The translations under genes were made by a program, and so were the position numbers. A stretch of 22,201 nucleotides of DNA from Hypsibius dujardini (taxonomy: Eukaryota > Tardigrada > Eutardigrada > Parachela > Hypsibiidae), in contig LRSR01012281.1 of assembly GCA_001579985.1 (NCBI GenBank), positions 1 to 22,201 on the forward strand. The letters are read 5' to 3'. The notes below the pieces were generated by a model that was given only the letters and a program-made list of their open reading frames with translations, was not told where the DNA came from and did no database searches. Positions 10,314-19,406 of this stretch are shown here, piece by piece (within the stretch, counting starts at the first letter, position 1; each line of letters opens with the position of its first letter).

Positions 10314-13300
10314 GGGATAGACAGACAAACATATAATTGTAGCTTTTTTCTCCCATGATAAGACTAGCTTCGCAAGCACACAAACATAAATTCACAAACA
10401 TAAATTTGGACGCGCATTCAAGAGAAAGGAAAAGATCTAACACAGTTGCCGTGATAATATGAGGACATTCTTCCCAGCTGCCCGACTGTTCCAGACAGTG
10501 CGACGACAGGAGAATCGAATCGGGGAAAGGGGAAAACGAAAATAAAGGGGAACGATCTCTAGGAACGGTTGAAGGCGACTGAGAGGAGAAATGTTCAGTT
10601 ACCGTCTTCCTGGTCGTCCTCGGCGCCGTCTTGAGCTCCATCGTCCTCGCCTGTAGATGAGAGAAAGAAATAACAAAAATCAGAAAGTGATTTTGAAGAG
10701 GTCTGTCGCAGAGCAATGTAGTCCAACGGACTCTTTCAACGAACGCAACGGTGTTCGTATAAAACGCATAAACAGCTTACCGCCTGTGTCTGTGTCTGTT
10801 TGCCTGTGTGAGGGAACTGGGCAATCATCAGACAATTACAGTTACAAGAAAACCGAGAAGATCCCCATTCGTAATGAATTAAGGAGTGAATGAACATTTT
10901 CAGACACGGAACACCTAGACAGTCCAGAGGGTCCCTGGCAGATAATCAGACGAAACAGGCACACGTGAAAGCAAGAGACAGACAAACAAGCAGACAGACA
11001 GTCAGTCAGACAACAGACCAGGCGGACAGACAGACAGTCAGACAACAGACCAGGGGGACAGACAGACAGTCAGACAACAGACCAGGCGGACAGACAGTCA
11101 GTCAGACAACAGACCAGGCGGACAGACAGACAGTCAGACAACAGACCAGGCGGACAGACAGACAGTCAAACGTTTAGGCAAGAACATGAACGAGAAACAA
11201 TTCAAGACCAGGGACTAGGTAGACAAAAGATCAGACAACAGACATCCACAAAAAACAGTCAGACAGAAAACCCTGCAGATAAGGGTTCAGGCAAAAGAGA
11301 GTAACCAAAAAACGGTAAAAAAGCAGATCAGACAAAGAATATTTCAGGCTAGAGACAACGTAAAACAATTCATCTGCCTGGTTTGTTGTTTTAGTTCCAG
11401 GCACAGACAGTAACGAAAAACAGTCAGACAATGACAGATGAATCAATCGATCAATCAAGCCTAACAAGACAGACACCTACCGGCATCACGCTGATTTCGC
11501 TGCATGTTCATGCCCTGCTGCTGCATCTGCATGCCCTGTCCGCGGAAACGGGGATCGTTCATGTTGGCCACTCCGCTCATCCCGCGTTGACCGTTGGCGT
11601 TGGGTGGTGGCTGGAAAAACTGCTTCGGCAGCTCATAGTCAGTCTCCTGGACTTGGAGGGTGCCGTTGAAGTTGACCACGTAGATCTGGTCGTTCCCGCC
11701 CTGGATGGCCATCTCGTAGATGACGGGGAGGACCTTCTTGTTGGCCCAAGCGGCAAGAAGCGGCACGGCCACGGCCGAGCGGGACTGTCCGATGGCGCCG
11801 TTGCCCGCCTTGATGAGGAGCGTGTCCACGGACTGCGGTGCGATGCAGCTGACAATCTTGGCCATGCTGTCGACAGACTTCTGCCATTGCACCACGGGGA
11901 AGGGAATGCCGGCGCGGAGCGCGAAGGCCTGGATTGGAGCGGCATTGCCGGTGGTGACGAAGCTGATGAGCACTGGAAGACAATGGGAAAAAGTTGGTCA
12001 AATGGGTTTATGCCTGAAAAGCCATCAGTCTAACAATGTATCTATTAGTCTGTACGTCTGTATGACTTTCAGTATGTCTGAATGTCTGTCTGTCTATCTG
12101 AATGCCTTGTCTGTCCGTCTGAATGCATTGTCTGTCTGTCTGAATGCCTTGTCTGTCTGTCTGTCTGAATGCCTTGTCTGTCTGTCTGTCTGAATGCCTT
12201 CTCTGTCTGTCTGTCTTGTCTGCCTGACGATCTGTCTGTCTGACTGTCTTGTCTGCTTGCTTTGCCTGACTGTCTGTCCCGTCTGCCAGACCTGTCTTCC
12301 TGCCAATTTGTGCTTTGCCTTCACGCAGCTCTCGTGTCTTTATACGAGGCAGACCATATAGTACAGGTATTTTCACTCTTCGTTTCTTAAGCTTTCAATG
12401 GGGTCAAGACTAGAGTCACTTTTCCACCCCCAATTTCAGGAAGGCCAAACAAAAGCCGCATTCTTGACTATACTTCCTTCCTCGTTTTTGTTATCGTCTG
12501 TACTTTACAAGAGCAAACAGAGCGCCGGCCAAACCGACGTCGAGGCTTGGAGATCGAGAAGTTGAACCGGGCGCGAATGTGTGTCAGGCAGACCCGGTTG
12601 ATCTTTAATGACTACACCAAGCTTTTCTAATCCGTATATGATGTAATAAAGACACTTTTCTGCCAGAGACACGAATTGGGCATACGGTGCTAAAACGTTC
12701 TTGTTCAAAATCTGATCAGAAAACATTTCAAAGCCCTGGTTTGGAGTGATGTGTTGACAAAACCTGCACCTTGCCAAGGAGGCAATCAGTACCAGTATTA
12801 AAAAGAGCGCCTAAAGTGTCTGACTCTGCATTTCTTGTAAAGTCAAGTATGATCCCTTCCTCATATTTCAAGTGTAAACAAATGCAGATTCAAATTGTGA
12901 CTAAATAATAAACATCTAAGAACGATTCAGTCTGTGTGTCTGAGTGTCTGTCTGTCTGTCTGTCTGCCTGCCTGTCTGTCTGTGTGTCTGGCTATCTGTC
13001 TGTGTGTCTGCCCATCTGTCTGTGTGTCTGCCTGTCTGTCTGTCTGTGTGTCTGGCTATCTGTGTGTGTGTGTCTGTTTGTCTGCCTGTGTGCCTGTATG
13101 TGTGTCTGCCTGTACATCTGTCTGTCAGCCGGGATAATCAACCCAGTGAGCGCTCGATCGGTCCGATTAAGAACCCCGTAAATTAAGGAGAGAAAAAAAC
13201 TCACACCAAACATGCCCGAAGCGGGTTGCGCTGATTAAGATCGCTGTATCTTACGGTACGGAAGAGTTTATCGTACGCTATGGAGAGTTTATCGATCACG

Positions 13301-14266
13301 GCGATCATGACCGGCAGAAGGACGAACTGAACTCTCTCTCCACACACACGAGATCTCTCCATACGCACGGCACGTGTCCCTCGACTGCTTCCTGTCTGCT
13401 GCTGCTTCAAACAAAAACCGTGAGAACTGGTGGAATAAAAAATAAGCTCATCGGTCCACGGAGAATAACTTCCGCTACGGCACACCGTGTGCGTGGGATA
13501 AGGATCTGCTGGGGAGCTCCCCACGGAACGGTCCAAAAGGTCCAAAAGGTCGCATTGCAAAACACGCCGCCCCTCAAACCCAAAACAAACGCCAAAACAA
13601 TTTTCAATGAGCAAAAAAAGGGGGCTGCATAAAAACACATTGCATAATCGGGGGAAAAAAGAAACACAATCATGTCGCCATTTTGATGGGAAAACTGGAC
13701 GCCAGATTTCATGGGTAAAGCCGGTGGCTGATTGATTGATTGATTGATGAATTTGTCGAGCGTCACGGTTGATTGATGCGAAGAAAATCCTAGCAATGAG
13801 TGTTTCAGCATTCTGAACTGCTTATTGTAGAAATAAATTTTATTTTCATTTTTAGAAAAAAAAATAAGCAAATCAGTTTGTGGAAAGGGGGACAATTCCC
13901 TCCGCCACACGGATTGATTGTTTGCCTTGACTGCTGACCCAATTACTTTCCCACCCAAACCTGTGATCGATTGATTGATTGATTTGCGCACATGTTGAAA
14001 AATTCCCTCCCAACCCGCGCTGCAATTTTCTTACAGTCAATCGGTGCTCCCTTGAAGGTCTTCTTGTAGTCTGTGGTGTCGGTGCGTTGGCGGGCTTGGA
14101 CGGTGAAGGAGTAGGGGCTGGCGTCGGTGGCGAGCTTGCCCTCGCCGAAGGGTTTCTCGCACTCCTGCGGGGGTCCTTGCTGCTGCTGCTGCTGCGAAGT
14201 GGGCGCGGCCTGGATGAGAAGCGGCGTCACGGCCAGGGTCAGGAGGAGAATGGACCACGTAGCCAT
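3326..14266 (-). CDS. Large secreted modular low-complexity protein with repeated furin-type sites
   Basis: Not a family I recognise. Coding exons on the minus strand: 14035-14266, 11481-11972, 10603-10650, 9188-9610, 8400-9011, 7599-7985, 6776-7248, 6181-6460, 5388-6031, 4181-4858, 3326-3901. All phases close (1,1,1,1,1,1,0,1,0,0), giving 1614 residues and a TAA stop. A signal peptide (residues 1-20, MATWSILLL...LLIQA) and a Gln run are followed by a probably folded N-terminal domain (to about 210) with few Cys. Next come a Met/Gln-rich linker, an acidic micro-exon ([12 protein letters not shown]), and three Lys/Ser/Glu-rich exons (residues 258-731). The C-terminal half repeats this module: Thr/Ser run, dibasic site (RQKR 899-902; RRKR 1227-1230; RRKR 1433-1436), Asp/Glu stretch, Lys/Ser tract, beta-like segment, Ser/Thr-rich tail with many N-glycosylation sequons. 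An extra RKKR lies at 263-266. I infer a secreted, furin-processed, glycosylated matrix protein. Exons 1-2 linkage and the exon 8 acceptor (TTAAG) are least certain. Confidence 0.72.
3942..4125. repeat. CTGT array in intron 10 of the large gene
   Basis: Imperfect CTGT/CTGC tetranucleotide run on the plus strand, wholly between exons 10 and 11. In the transcript it reads ACAG. It gives Cys/Leu/Ser/Val-repeat translations that are not genes. Confidence 0.9.
4181..4858 (-). repeat. Protein module copy 2 (exon 10, phase 0-0)
   Basis: Residues 1198-1423 in a single exon. Order: Thr/Ser leader, RRKR at 1227-1230, acidic [12 protein letters not shown], Lys/Ser tract, beta-like segment [17 protein letters not shown] (about 1302-1318), Thr-rich tail with NETTT and NTTVNAS sequons. 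Both flanking introns are phase 0, so the exon can be gained or lost without a frameshift. Confidence 0.78.
4930..5250. repeat. CTGT array in intron 9 of the large gene
   Basis: Long run of CTGT with CTGC and CTAT variants on the plus strand, purest at about 5020-5115. It fills most of the intron between exons 9 and 10 and reads ACAG in the transcript. Confidence 0.9.
5388..6031 (-). repeat. Protein module copy 1, second half (exon 9)
   Basis: Residues 983-1197: Lys/Gly/Ala tract, beta-like segment ([17 protein letters not shown], about 1049-1065), then a long Ser/Thr/Asn/Ala tail with about ten N-glycosylation sequons, ending in a Thr/Ser run made by 24-36 base DNA repeats (around 5395-5460). 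Together, exons 8 and 9 correspond to exon 10 or exon 11 alone. The extra intron splits the Lys/Ser tract. Confidence 0.75.
6032..6180 (-). other. GC-AG intron of the large secreted-protein gene
   Basis: The frame joins only if the donor is AG|GCAAGT (GC instead of GT) and the acceptor is CCCCACAG. GCAAGT with a preceding AG is the classic strong context of the rare GC donor class. A GT two bases on (CAA|GTAGGA) gives phase 2 and meets a stop at once. At 149 bases this is the shortest intron of the gene and the only one with no tetranucleotide array. Confidence 0.65.
6181..6460 (-). repeat. Protein module copy 1, first half (exon 8)
   Basis: Residues 890-982. Order: TSTTVAPA, dibasic RQKR, acidic [12 protein letters not shown], then a Ser/Lys/Asp tract ([16 protein letters not shown]). 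It matches the first halves of exons 10 and 11. Its acceptor is phase 0, as theirs are. The acceptor is TTGGTTAAG, with a weak last base context; the competing AG 5 bases on is out of phase. Confidence 0.7.
6517..6745. repeat. CTGT array in intron 7 of the large gene
   Basis: CTGT run with CTAT and TTGT variants between exons 7 and 8. It reads ACAG in the transcript, opposite to the array in intron 6. Confidence 0.9.
7325..7546. repeat. CAGA array in intron 6 of the large gene
   Basis: CAGA run with a higher-order pattern: ACACATAGACAGACAG units recur between about 7436 and 7530. It lies between exons 6 and 7 and reads UCUG in the transcript. Confidence 0.9.
8164..8392. repeat. CAGA array with 64-bp higher-order duplication in intron 5
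   Basis: CAGA run broken by ACAGTGGGACAG and ACAATGGGACAG. A unit of 64 bases is duplicated almost exactly at about 8264-8327 and 8328-8391, indicating recent expansion. It lies between exons 5 and 6. Confidence 0.88.
9040..9170. repeat. CTGT array in intron 4 of the large gene
   Basis: Short CTGT run, purest at about 9125-9166, in the 176-base intron between exons 4 and 5. It reads ACAG in the transcript. Confidence 0.85.
9611..10602. repeat. Intron 3 of the large gene, with TCAA and CAGA arrays
   Basis: It contains a TCAA array (about 9723-9750) and a CAGA array (about 10196-10325). No exon inside fits the phase 1 to phase 1 join of the flanking exons. A short piece near 9997-10030 with AG and GT borders stops in the needed frame. 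Confidence 0.75.
10975..11168. repeat. 32-bp tandem repeat built on CAGA, intron 2
   Basis: Five near-identical head-to-tail units of about 32 bases containing CAACAGACCAGGCGGACAG plus CAGACAGT. One unit has GGGGG in place of GGCGG. The array lies between exons 2 and 3 and reads UCUG in the transcript. Confidence 0.9.
11481..11972 (-). other. Exon 2 of the large secreted protein: the only non-repetitive domain
   Basis: Residues 78-241 have normal complexity: [17 protein letters not shown], then [36 protein letters not shown], and an end rich in Met, Gln and Asn ([11 protein letters not shown]). With exon 1 (residues 21-77) this looks like one small folded alpha/beta domain with about two Cys. 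I cannot assign it to a known family. It is the part of the protein most suitable for homology or structure search. Confidence 0.6.
12055..12290. repeat. CTGT array with GAATGCCTT higher-order units, intron 1
   Basis: CTGT runs separated by GAATGCCTTGT or GAATGCATTGT, in units of about 24-32 bases repeated five to six times between 12080 and 12205. It lies in the 2-kb first intron of the large gene. Confidence 0.88.
12505..13362 (-). CDS. Possible small nested two-exon gene (weak)
   Basis: Within intron 1 of the large gene, same strand. Exon A, 13255-13362, starts ATG GAG AGA and contains [20 protein letters not shown], with donor ACC|GTAAGA. Exon B, 12505-12810, follows the acceptor CACTTTAG and contains [14 protein letters not shown], then a segment of normal complexity ([20 protein letters not shown]), and ends in TAA. 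The phases agree (0-0) and give 137 residues with two hydrophobic stretches, so a small membrane or secreted protein is possible. Without splicing, exon A alone is a 53-residue frame ending at 13201. No promoter or family supports it, and neither exon can be inserted into the large gene because the phases conflict. It could be chance open frames. Confidence 0.25.
12928..13128. repeat. CTGT/GTGT array, intron 1
   Basis: CTGT run with many TGTGTGTCTG variants. It lies in intron 1 of the large gene and also in the only intron of the proposed nested gene at 12505-13362. Confidence 0.88.
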
Positions 14267-14397
14267 TTTTCGATGCGATGTTGTCAATTAAATAAATTTA
14301 CAGAAGTTTAATCGATGAGAGGGGAAATGTTTCTTTTCTGCAAAGACAAGAATGAAGTGAGAGAAAGCAGAAACTGAAAGAGATAAATGTTCTCGCG

Positions 14398-14427
14398 GAC
14401 TGATTTTCCGCTGCCGGGCTTTTTTAT
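14398..14427 (-). promoter_or_regulatory. Core promoter of the large secreted-protein gene
   Basis: On the minus strand, GATAAAAAAG (14419-14428) is followed after about 26 bases by TCAGTCC (14397-14403), which matches the arthropod-type initiator TCAGTY. The predicted transcript start near 14401 gives a 5' leader of about 135 bases to the ATG at 14266. Motifs and spacing are seen; use is inferred. Confidence 0.5.
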
Positions 14428-14590
14428 CTCGTCTTAAGACAGCGGTCACGGGCCACGCCCCATCCGTCGCGGTGATTGAAAATGAACAAATCACAGAGGG
14501 GAGCATCCGTTTACAGCCAATGAAAATGGAAGAAAATATTTCCGCCCAACTGACCAGTGACACGAAGTGTGGGATGCTAAATCGGACATA

Positions 14591-14711
14591 CACACGTTGG
14601 CAGAAACTTGCGCTAACTGAGTTAAGCTGTTTCACTCGATCTGTGCACGAAAACATGCGTGGCCGAGTTAAATGGCTTAACTCGGCTCGTTCAAGAGATT
14701 TGCCAGGTGCG
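14591..14711. mobile_element. MITE copy 1, 121 bp, TA-flanked
   Basis: The left end, CACACGTTGGCAGAAACTTG then CGCTAACTGAGTTAAG, is imperfectly matched by the reverse complement of the right end (CTTAACTCGG...CCAGGTGCG). The element is flanked by TA on both sides (14589-14590, 14712-14713), as expected for Tc1/mariner-type target duplications. There is no coding capacity. It is collinear over its whole length with copy 2. Confidence 0.72.
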
Positions 14712-14906
14712 TATTGTAACGTTTTGCTTTGAGTCACCAACCTCACGGAACGAGACCGAAGACCTCATCCGTATTACTGACTAAGTACGATTACTTGGTA
14801 TGCCGGATACGGCTATGAAAAAAAAAAAGTTCGCGAGAAGGTGAGCGAGAGTATCGCTGTAAAAAACGAGCTTTATTCGTACAGCGAATTCGTTATGCAA
14901 GATGTA

Positions 14907-15028
14907 CACACGTGGAAAAAATCTTGCGCTGACCGAATCAAGCACTTTAACTCGCGGCTGTGTACAACAGCTGCGTCATACGAGTGGAAGGGCTTAACTC
15001 GGTTAGCGCAAGATTTTGGCCATGTGTG
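14907..15028. mobile_element. MITE copy 2, 122 bp, TA-flanked
   Basis: The left end CACACGTGGAAAAAATCTTG and the right end (CGCAAGATTTTGGCCATGTG followed by TG) are inverted copies of each other. TA lies on both sides (14905-14906, 15029-15030). Its length and internal motifs (GTTAAG/CTTAACTCGG, TGCGT) match copy 1, at lower identity in the middle. The two copies lie 195 bases apart in the same orientation. Confidence 0.72.
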
Positions 15029-15921
15029 TAATTTGCCGGTCTGTCAGCTTTTTGACGCATAAAATTGTTGATAATAAAATCCGGAAGTATTTTCTGACCG
15101 CTCCCAAAAAAAACAAAACACTTTTATTTCTCGTGCCGGAAGTTCGTCAGCGTCACCGACAACGAGATCAGCCAAGCAGTCATGCTGAAGAAGCCCTCAG
15201 GCAGTTTGTGGTTACCTTAAATCTCCCGATCTGAGGTGCCACTTGTTTGCCCTACCAGTTAATTTGATCCACCCCGGATCTTATCTGTTCATCATCGTTT
15301 GCTGTTGTCAACCTACAATCAATCAATCAACTGACTCAATGCGTGCGTCAAGGCATTCCACTTAATCAATCAATCAATCGCTGTCGAGTTGCTCTTAAGT
15401 TTCAACCAATCACGAAACAGTGAATCCGATTGAACAGTCAACCGACGACTGGAGAGGGCGGGGCTTAACTGTCCCTTCAGATCGGGAGATGACGGTGCGG
15501 TAATGCCTTAATTTAGGCAGCCGGAGAAACAACGAAGTCATTGCACTCGAATGAATATTTTTCACATCCTGTTTGTCCGACACTCGCACATAATGACACG
15601 GGAAAAAACTTTCCCTTGTTGAGCGAAATACAAAAGTCATGCCTCCAGTAAAACGACAAAAGAAATAATAACCGCATCGCATGAGGAGGCACTACAATAC
15701 GACACAGACACACAAACAGAGCCGCAGACACACAGACAGACAGACACACAGACAGAGACGCAGACACACAGACAGGGACGCAGAGAATGATGCGAAAAAT
15801 AATAAAAAAAAAAGTCAACAAAATAAAAAAGGCGCACAAAAAACCAGGAGCAACAGATTTGTATTTGGAATATTCAACAGGAAGGAACAAGACACCGGTT
15901 CACCATGACCACGTTACGTTC

Positions 15922-18900
15922 CTACAGGATGGCGGAGAGCTCAACGTAGAAGGAGAAGCTGTTGAAGTGCGTGCCGAAGGAGAAGCAGTTCCCGCCGCCG
16001 CCGAGGATCACGATGCGTTTTGGTTCATTTCGCGAGATTAAAAGACTGGTGTGGTTAAAAAGCATAACCAGCGGCTCCTGTAAAATATCTAGATGTAAGT
16101 CATATCTGTCTATCTACATGTCTGTCTACCTGTCTACCTGTCTGTCTGTCTGCCTGCCTGTCTGTCTGTCTGTCTGCCTGTCTGTCTGTCTGTCTGCCTG
16201 TCTGTCTGTCTGTCTGTCTGTGTGTTTGTCTACCTGTCTGTCTGTTTGCCTGCCTGCCTTGTATCCTTAAATGGTCATTAACGTTTATGAGTATTAGTAA
16301 ACTTATTAATTATTAGTAAACTTGTATTAGTCAATTAGTTCCCGCTCAACTACATAATAAAACAAGCGTACGAGCAGGGATAAAAAATGATAGTGTACCT
16401 TCTTGTCCTTGTCAGCCGACGCAGAAGTGGGGAATCGCATTCGGAAGTGCTTTTCGGTCTTTGTAACGAGATTAAAAACGGATATGTCGGGGAGGGCACG
16501 GTCGACGGTGCTGACTCCTCCGATCACAATGAGATGATCGTTGTACACATGGCTGGTGTGGCCGAAGCGTGGGAAGGTCATCTCGCCCAAGTACGGCCAG
16601 TCATCGGAGGTAGTGTCGAAAAGGAAGATGTTTGAAACCGCCAAGTCGTCCCGTAGGCCACCGGATATGACGACGCGGCGAGGGCCCCAGAGGGCAGTGG
16701 AAGCAAAACGGGCCGGATATGAGGTATCCGTTGTGGCCTAACAGACATGTACGAAAGCGTGGTAAAATAAAGTACGGAAGAGTTGTGCAGCGGATAAGTA
16801 GGACAGTCAGTGGAGACCCAGAGAGAGAAAGAAAGAGCAGGTAAAACAGTGGAGAGACAGACAGACAGACAGACAGACAGATAGACAGATAGACAGACAG
16901 GCAGGCAGACAGAGATACAGACATAACACATAGACTCATGGCTGGCAGACAGACAGACAGACAGACATACAGACGGACAGAGACAGATATAGCGGACTGG
17001 AAAAAGCTAAACAAACAGGCAAGTACAGGTGGTAATAAAATCCTCGATCACGCACCTGCGTGACGGTCGGTCCGTCCTCCTTCATTTCGAAGTGGAAGTA
17101 ATCGATGGAAGAACTCTGCAGCTCGGCGTTCAAACTCTGGACCGCGAGCGCCATGTTGACATCCACATCTACCGACCACACCAAAACGACGTATGATTCC
17201 ATATCCGATAAAGGCATTCAAAACAAAACCGTCACTCACCATCAGCAAGAGGAAGAGCCTGGCAGCGGATCGAGCCCTGCTCCGAGTTCAGGAGCGCCGT
17301 CTTCGGGCCCTTTTTAACGGAGAACCGCACTACTCCTCTCACCTCATCCAGGGAGAATTCCACAGCATACACGACGAGATTCGGCGCAAGAGGCGATGTC
17401 CGACCGCCGGTAATAAAGATCGTGTTCCGCAGGGTGGAATGCGGCACGACGGCATGCTGGACTAACGACCCTGAAGAGATCGGAGAACGACCCTCTCTTC
17501 ATCACATACACAAGAACAGCACGAAAAACAGTTCAGACATACGTTTCAACGTCTTATCTAGCTGCGCGGACGAAATCCATATCCGGTTCATGCCCGGGCC
17601 AAGATCATGCATCAAGCAGACACCGTCGCCGTCTCCGCAGACACCATCGCCGTCTCCGCAAACAATCTTCCCGTCTCCGCAGACAATCTTCCCTTCGTGT
17701 TGTTTCGGTACGCCGCCCACCAACACCACCACGTGGACTGATTCCCCCGAACTTTTCAGCAGCTTCACTTCCGTTGAGGCATGCCCTAGGAGACCGAACT
17801 CAGGCGCCGGATCGTCGGAGACGACCCCGTTGACCGCTTGTCTGCGGTCAGACACCGGCACCGCGGCGACGTCCGAAACTTCCGCAGCCGCCCGCTGTGA
17901 TGCCTTTGCCAGTTCCTGATCGGACAGCGGTGAGCGGTAGTTCTCAATGATGTCGAAACAGTCCCCCGTGGCCGCAAGAGCGAGCACGTAGTGCCGGAGA
18001 TTCTCCACGAACTCTTCGTGCTCGTCGAACGGTTCTAGAGCGTTGATGCGCAGCTTTTCCTCTTCTGGGAGGAAGTAACTCCAGAATTCGCTGACACTCA
18101 GACAGGCAGTAGCTTTCCATCCCTGAGATCATATTTTAAAGTCAAATTACAAACACTAGGTGGGAAATTAGAAGGACAACACTGTAGGCACGTACAGTGC
18201 TAAGGAAGCGTTCTAGGTGGCTGTTGACGGTGGGATAGCGATGCGTATTGAGCAACGGCGTTTTCTGTCGCTCAAAATGCTGCATCATGAAACGTCCATA
18301 GGGATCGGTCGGTTCCACCTATCAAAAAGGACCATAAAAAAACCCTCTGATATCGTTAAATTCATTGATTGACTGCGTGTTCGTTTGATTGATCGGTTGA
18401 TTGACTGTGCGATTGTTTGATTGATCGGTTGATTGACAGTGTGTTCGTTTAATTGATCGGTTGATTGACAGCGTATTCGTTACATAGATCGGTTGATTGA
18501 CTGTGCGATCGTTTGATTGATCGGTTGATTGACAGTGTGATCGTTTAATTGATCGGTTGATTGACAGCGTGTTCGTTTCATAGATCGGTTGATTGACTGT
18601 GCGACTGTTTGATTGATCGATTGATTGACAGTGTGTTCGTTGATTGATCGGTTGATTGACTGAGCCATTTAGAAATTCCTTTCCGAACAAACCTGCTCGT
18701 AGTTAATGAACAATGCGTTCTCAAACACTTGAGCCATCGTCCGGAAAATCTCCTTGACACTAAAAGTCAAGAATAAAATTATGTTACAATGAAGATGCTG
18801 CCATATCATGAAGCTCAATACGTACTAGGAATCGTCGATGTATGGTAAGACAACTTCCGCCAGAATGAGGGTCGGTGCGGAGCAATCCAGGCGGAGCTGT

Positions 18901-19371
18901 TTAAATATGCTGGCGAAGCAGGTGGTCTTTCGCATATCAAAACCGACCAGTGCGTAGTTCTGAGATTCTAGGACCACGGTGTGTCCGTCATGGTCGACAC
19001 TGTCAATCGCCACTGGAGGATAAAGGAATTCTTTCATCTCCGCCTGATCTTGAATCATCAAGGATTTGTTGATGCAGACGTCCAGATAATCAATCTGGAA
19101 TGATCCAAAAAGCAACGGTTAAACCGATAGCACTAAAAATGCTACATTGTGACCAAATAAAGGGCTATCTTCCAGTTGAAAGCCCAAAACAGACATGAAC
19201 ATATATATAAAACAGATAGACAAGCGTGGCTTGGATAAGATAAGCCGGCGTCGATCCACAGGCATGCAGTCAGACAAACACACATGCAAATGGATAGACA
19301 GAGAGACAGACAGATAGACAGACAGATAGACAGACAGACAGACAGGCAGACAGACAGACAGACAGACAGGC

Positions 19372-19406
<35 letters not shown>

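Larger units (their letters stand above)
14429..15921. other. Intergenic region with MITE copies
   Basis: It separates the large secreted-protein gene from the 3' end of TYW4. It holds two inverted-repeat elements (14591-14711, 14907-15028), TCAA arrays near 15318-15330 and 15366-15380, a CAGA array near 15700-15780, and a spaced inverted repeat ATCTCCCGATCTGA (15222-15235) / TCAGATCGGGAGAT (15477-15490). A related CTTGAGATCGGGAG occurs near 194-208. No coding frame is convincing. Confidence 0.55.

Noticed and set aside
13255-13326. Cassette exon between exons 1 and 2 of the large gene
   Set aside because: Flanking exons need phase 1, in which this piece stops; it is in frame only in phase 0, so it was listed instead as part of a weak nested gene.
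15222-15490. Transposon bounded by the 14-base inverted repeat ATCTCCCGATCTGA
   Set aside because: The inverted repeat is too short, no target duplication is visible, and similarity does not extend inward; noted only as a possible relic.
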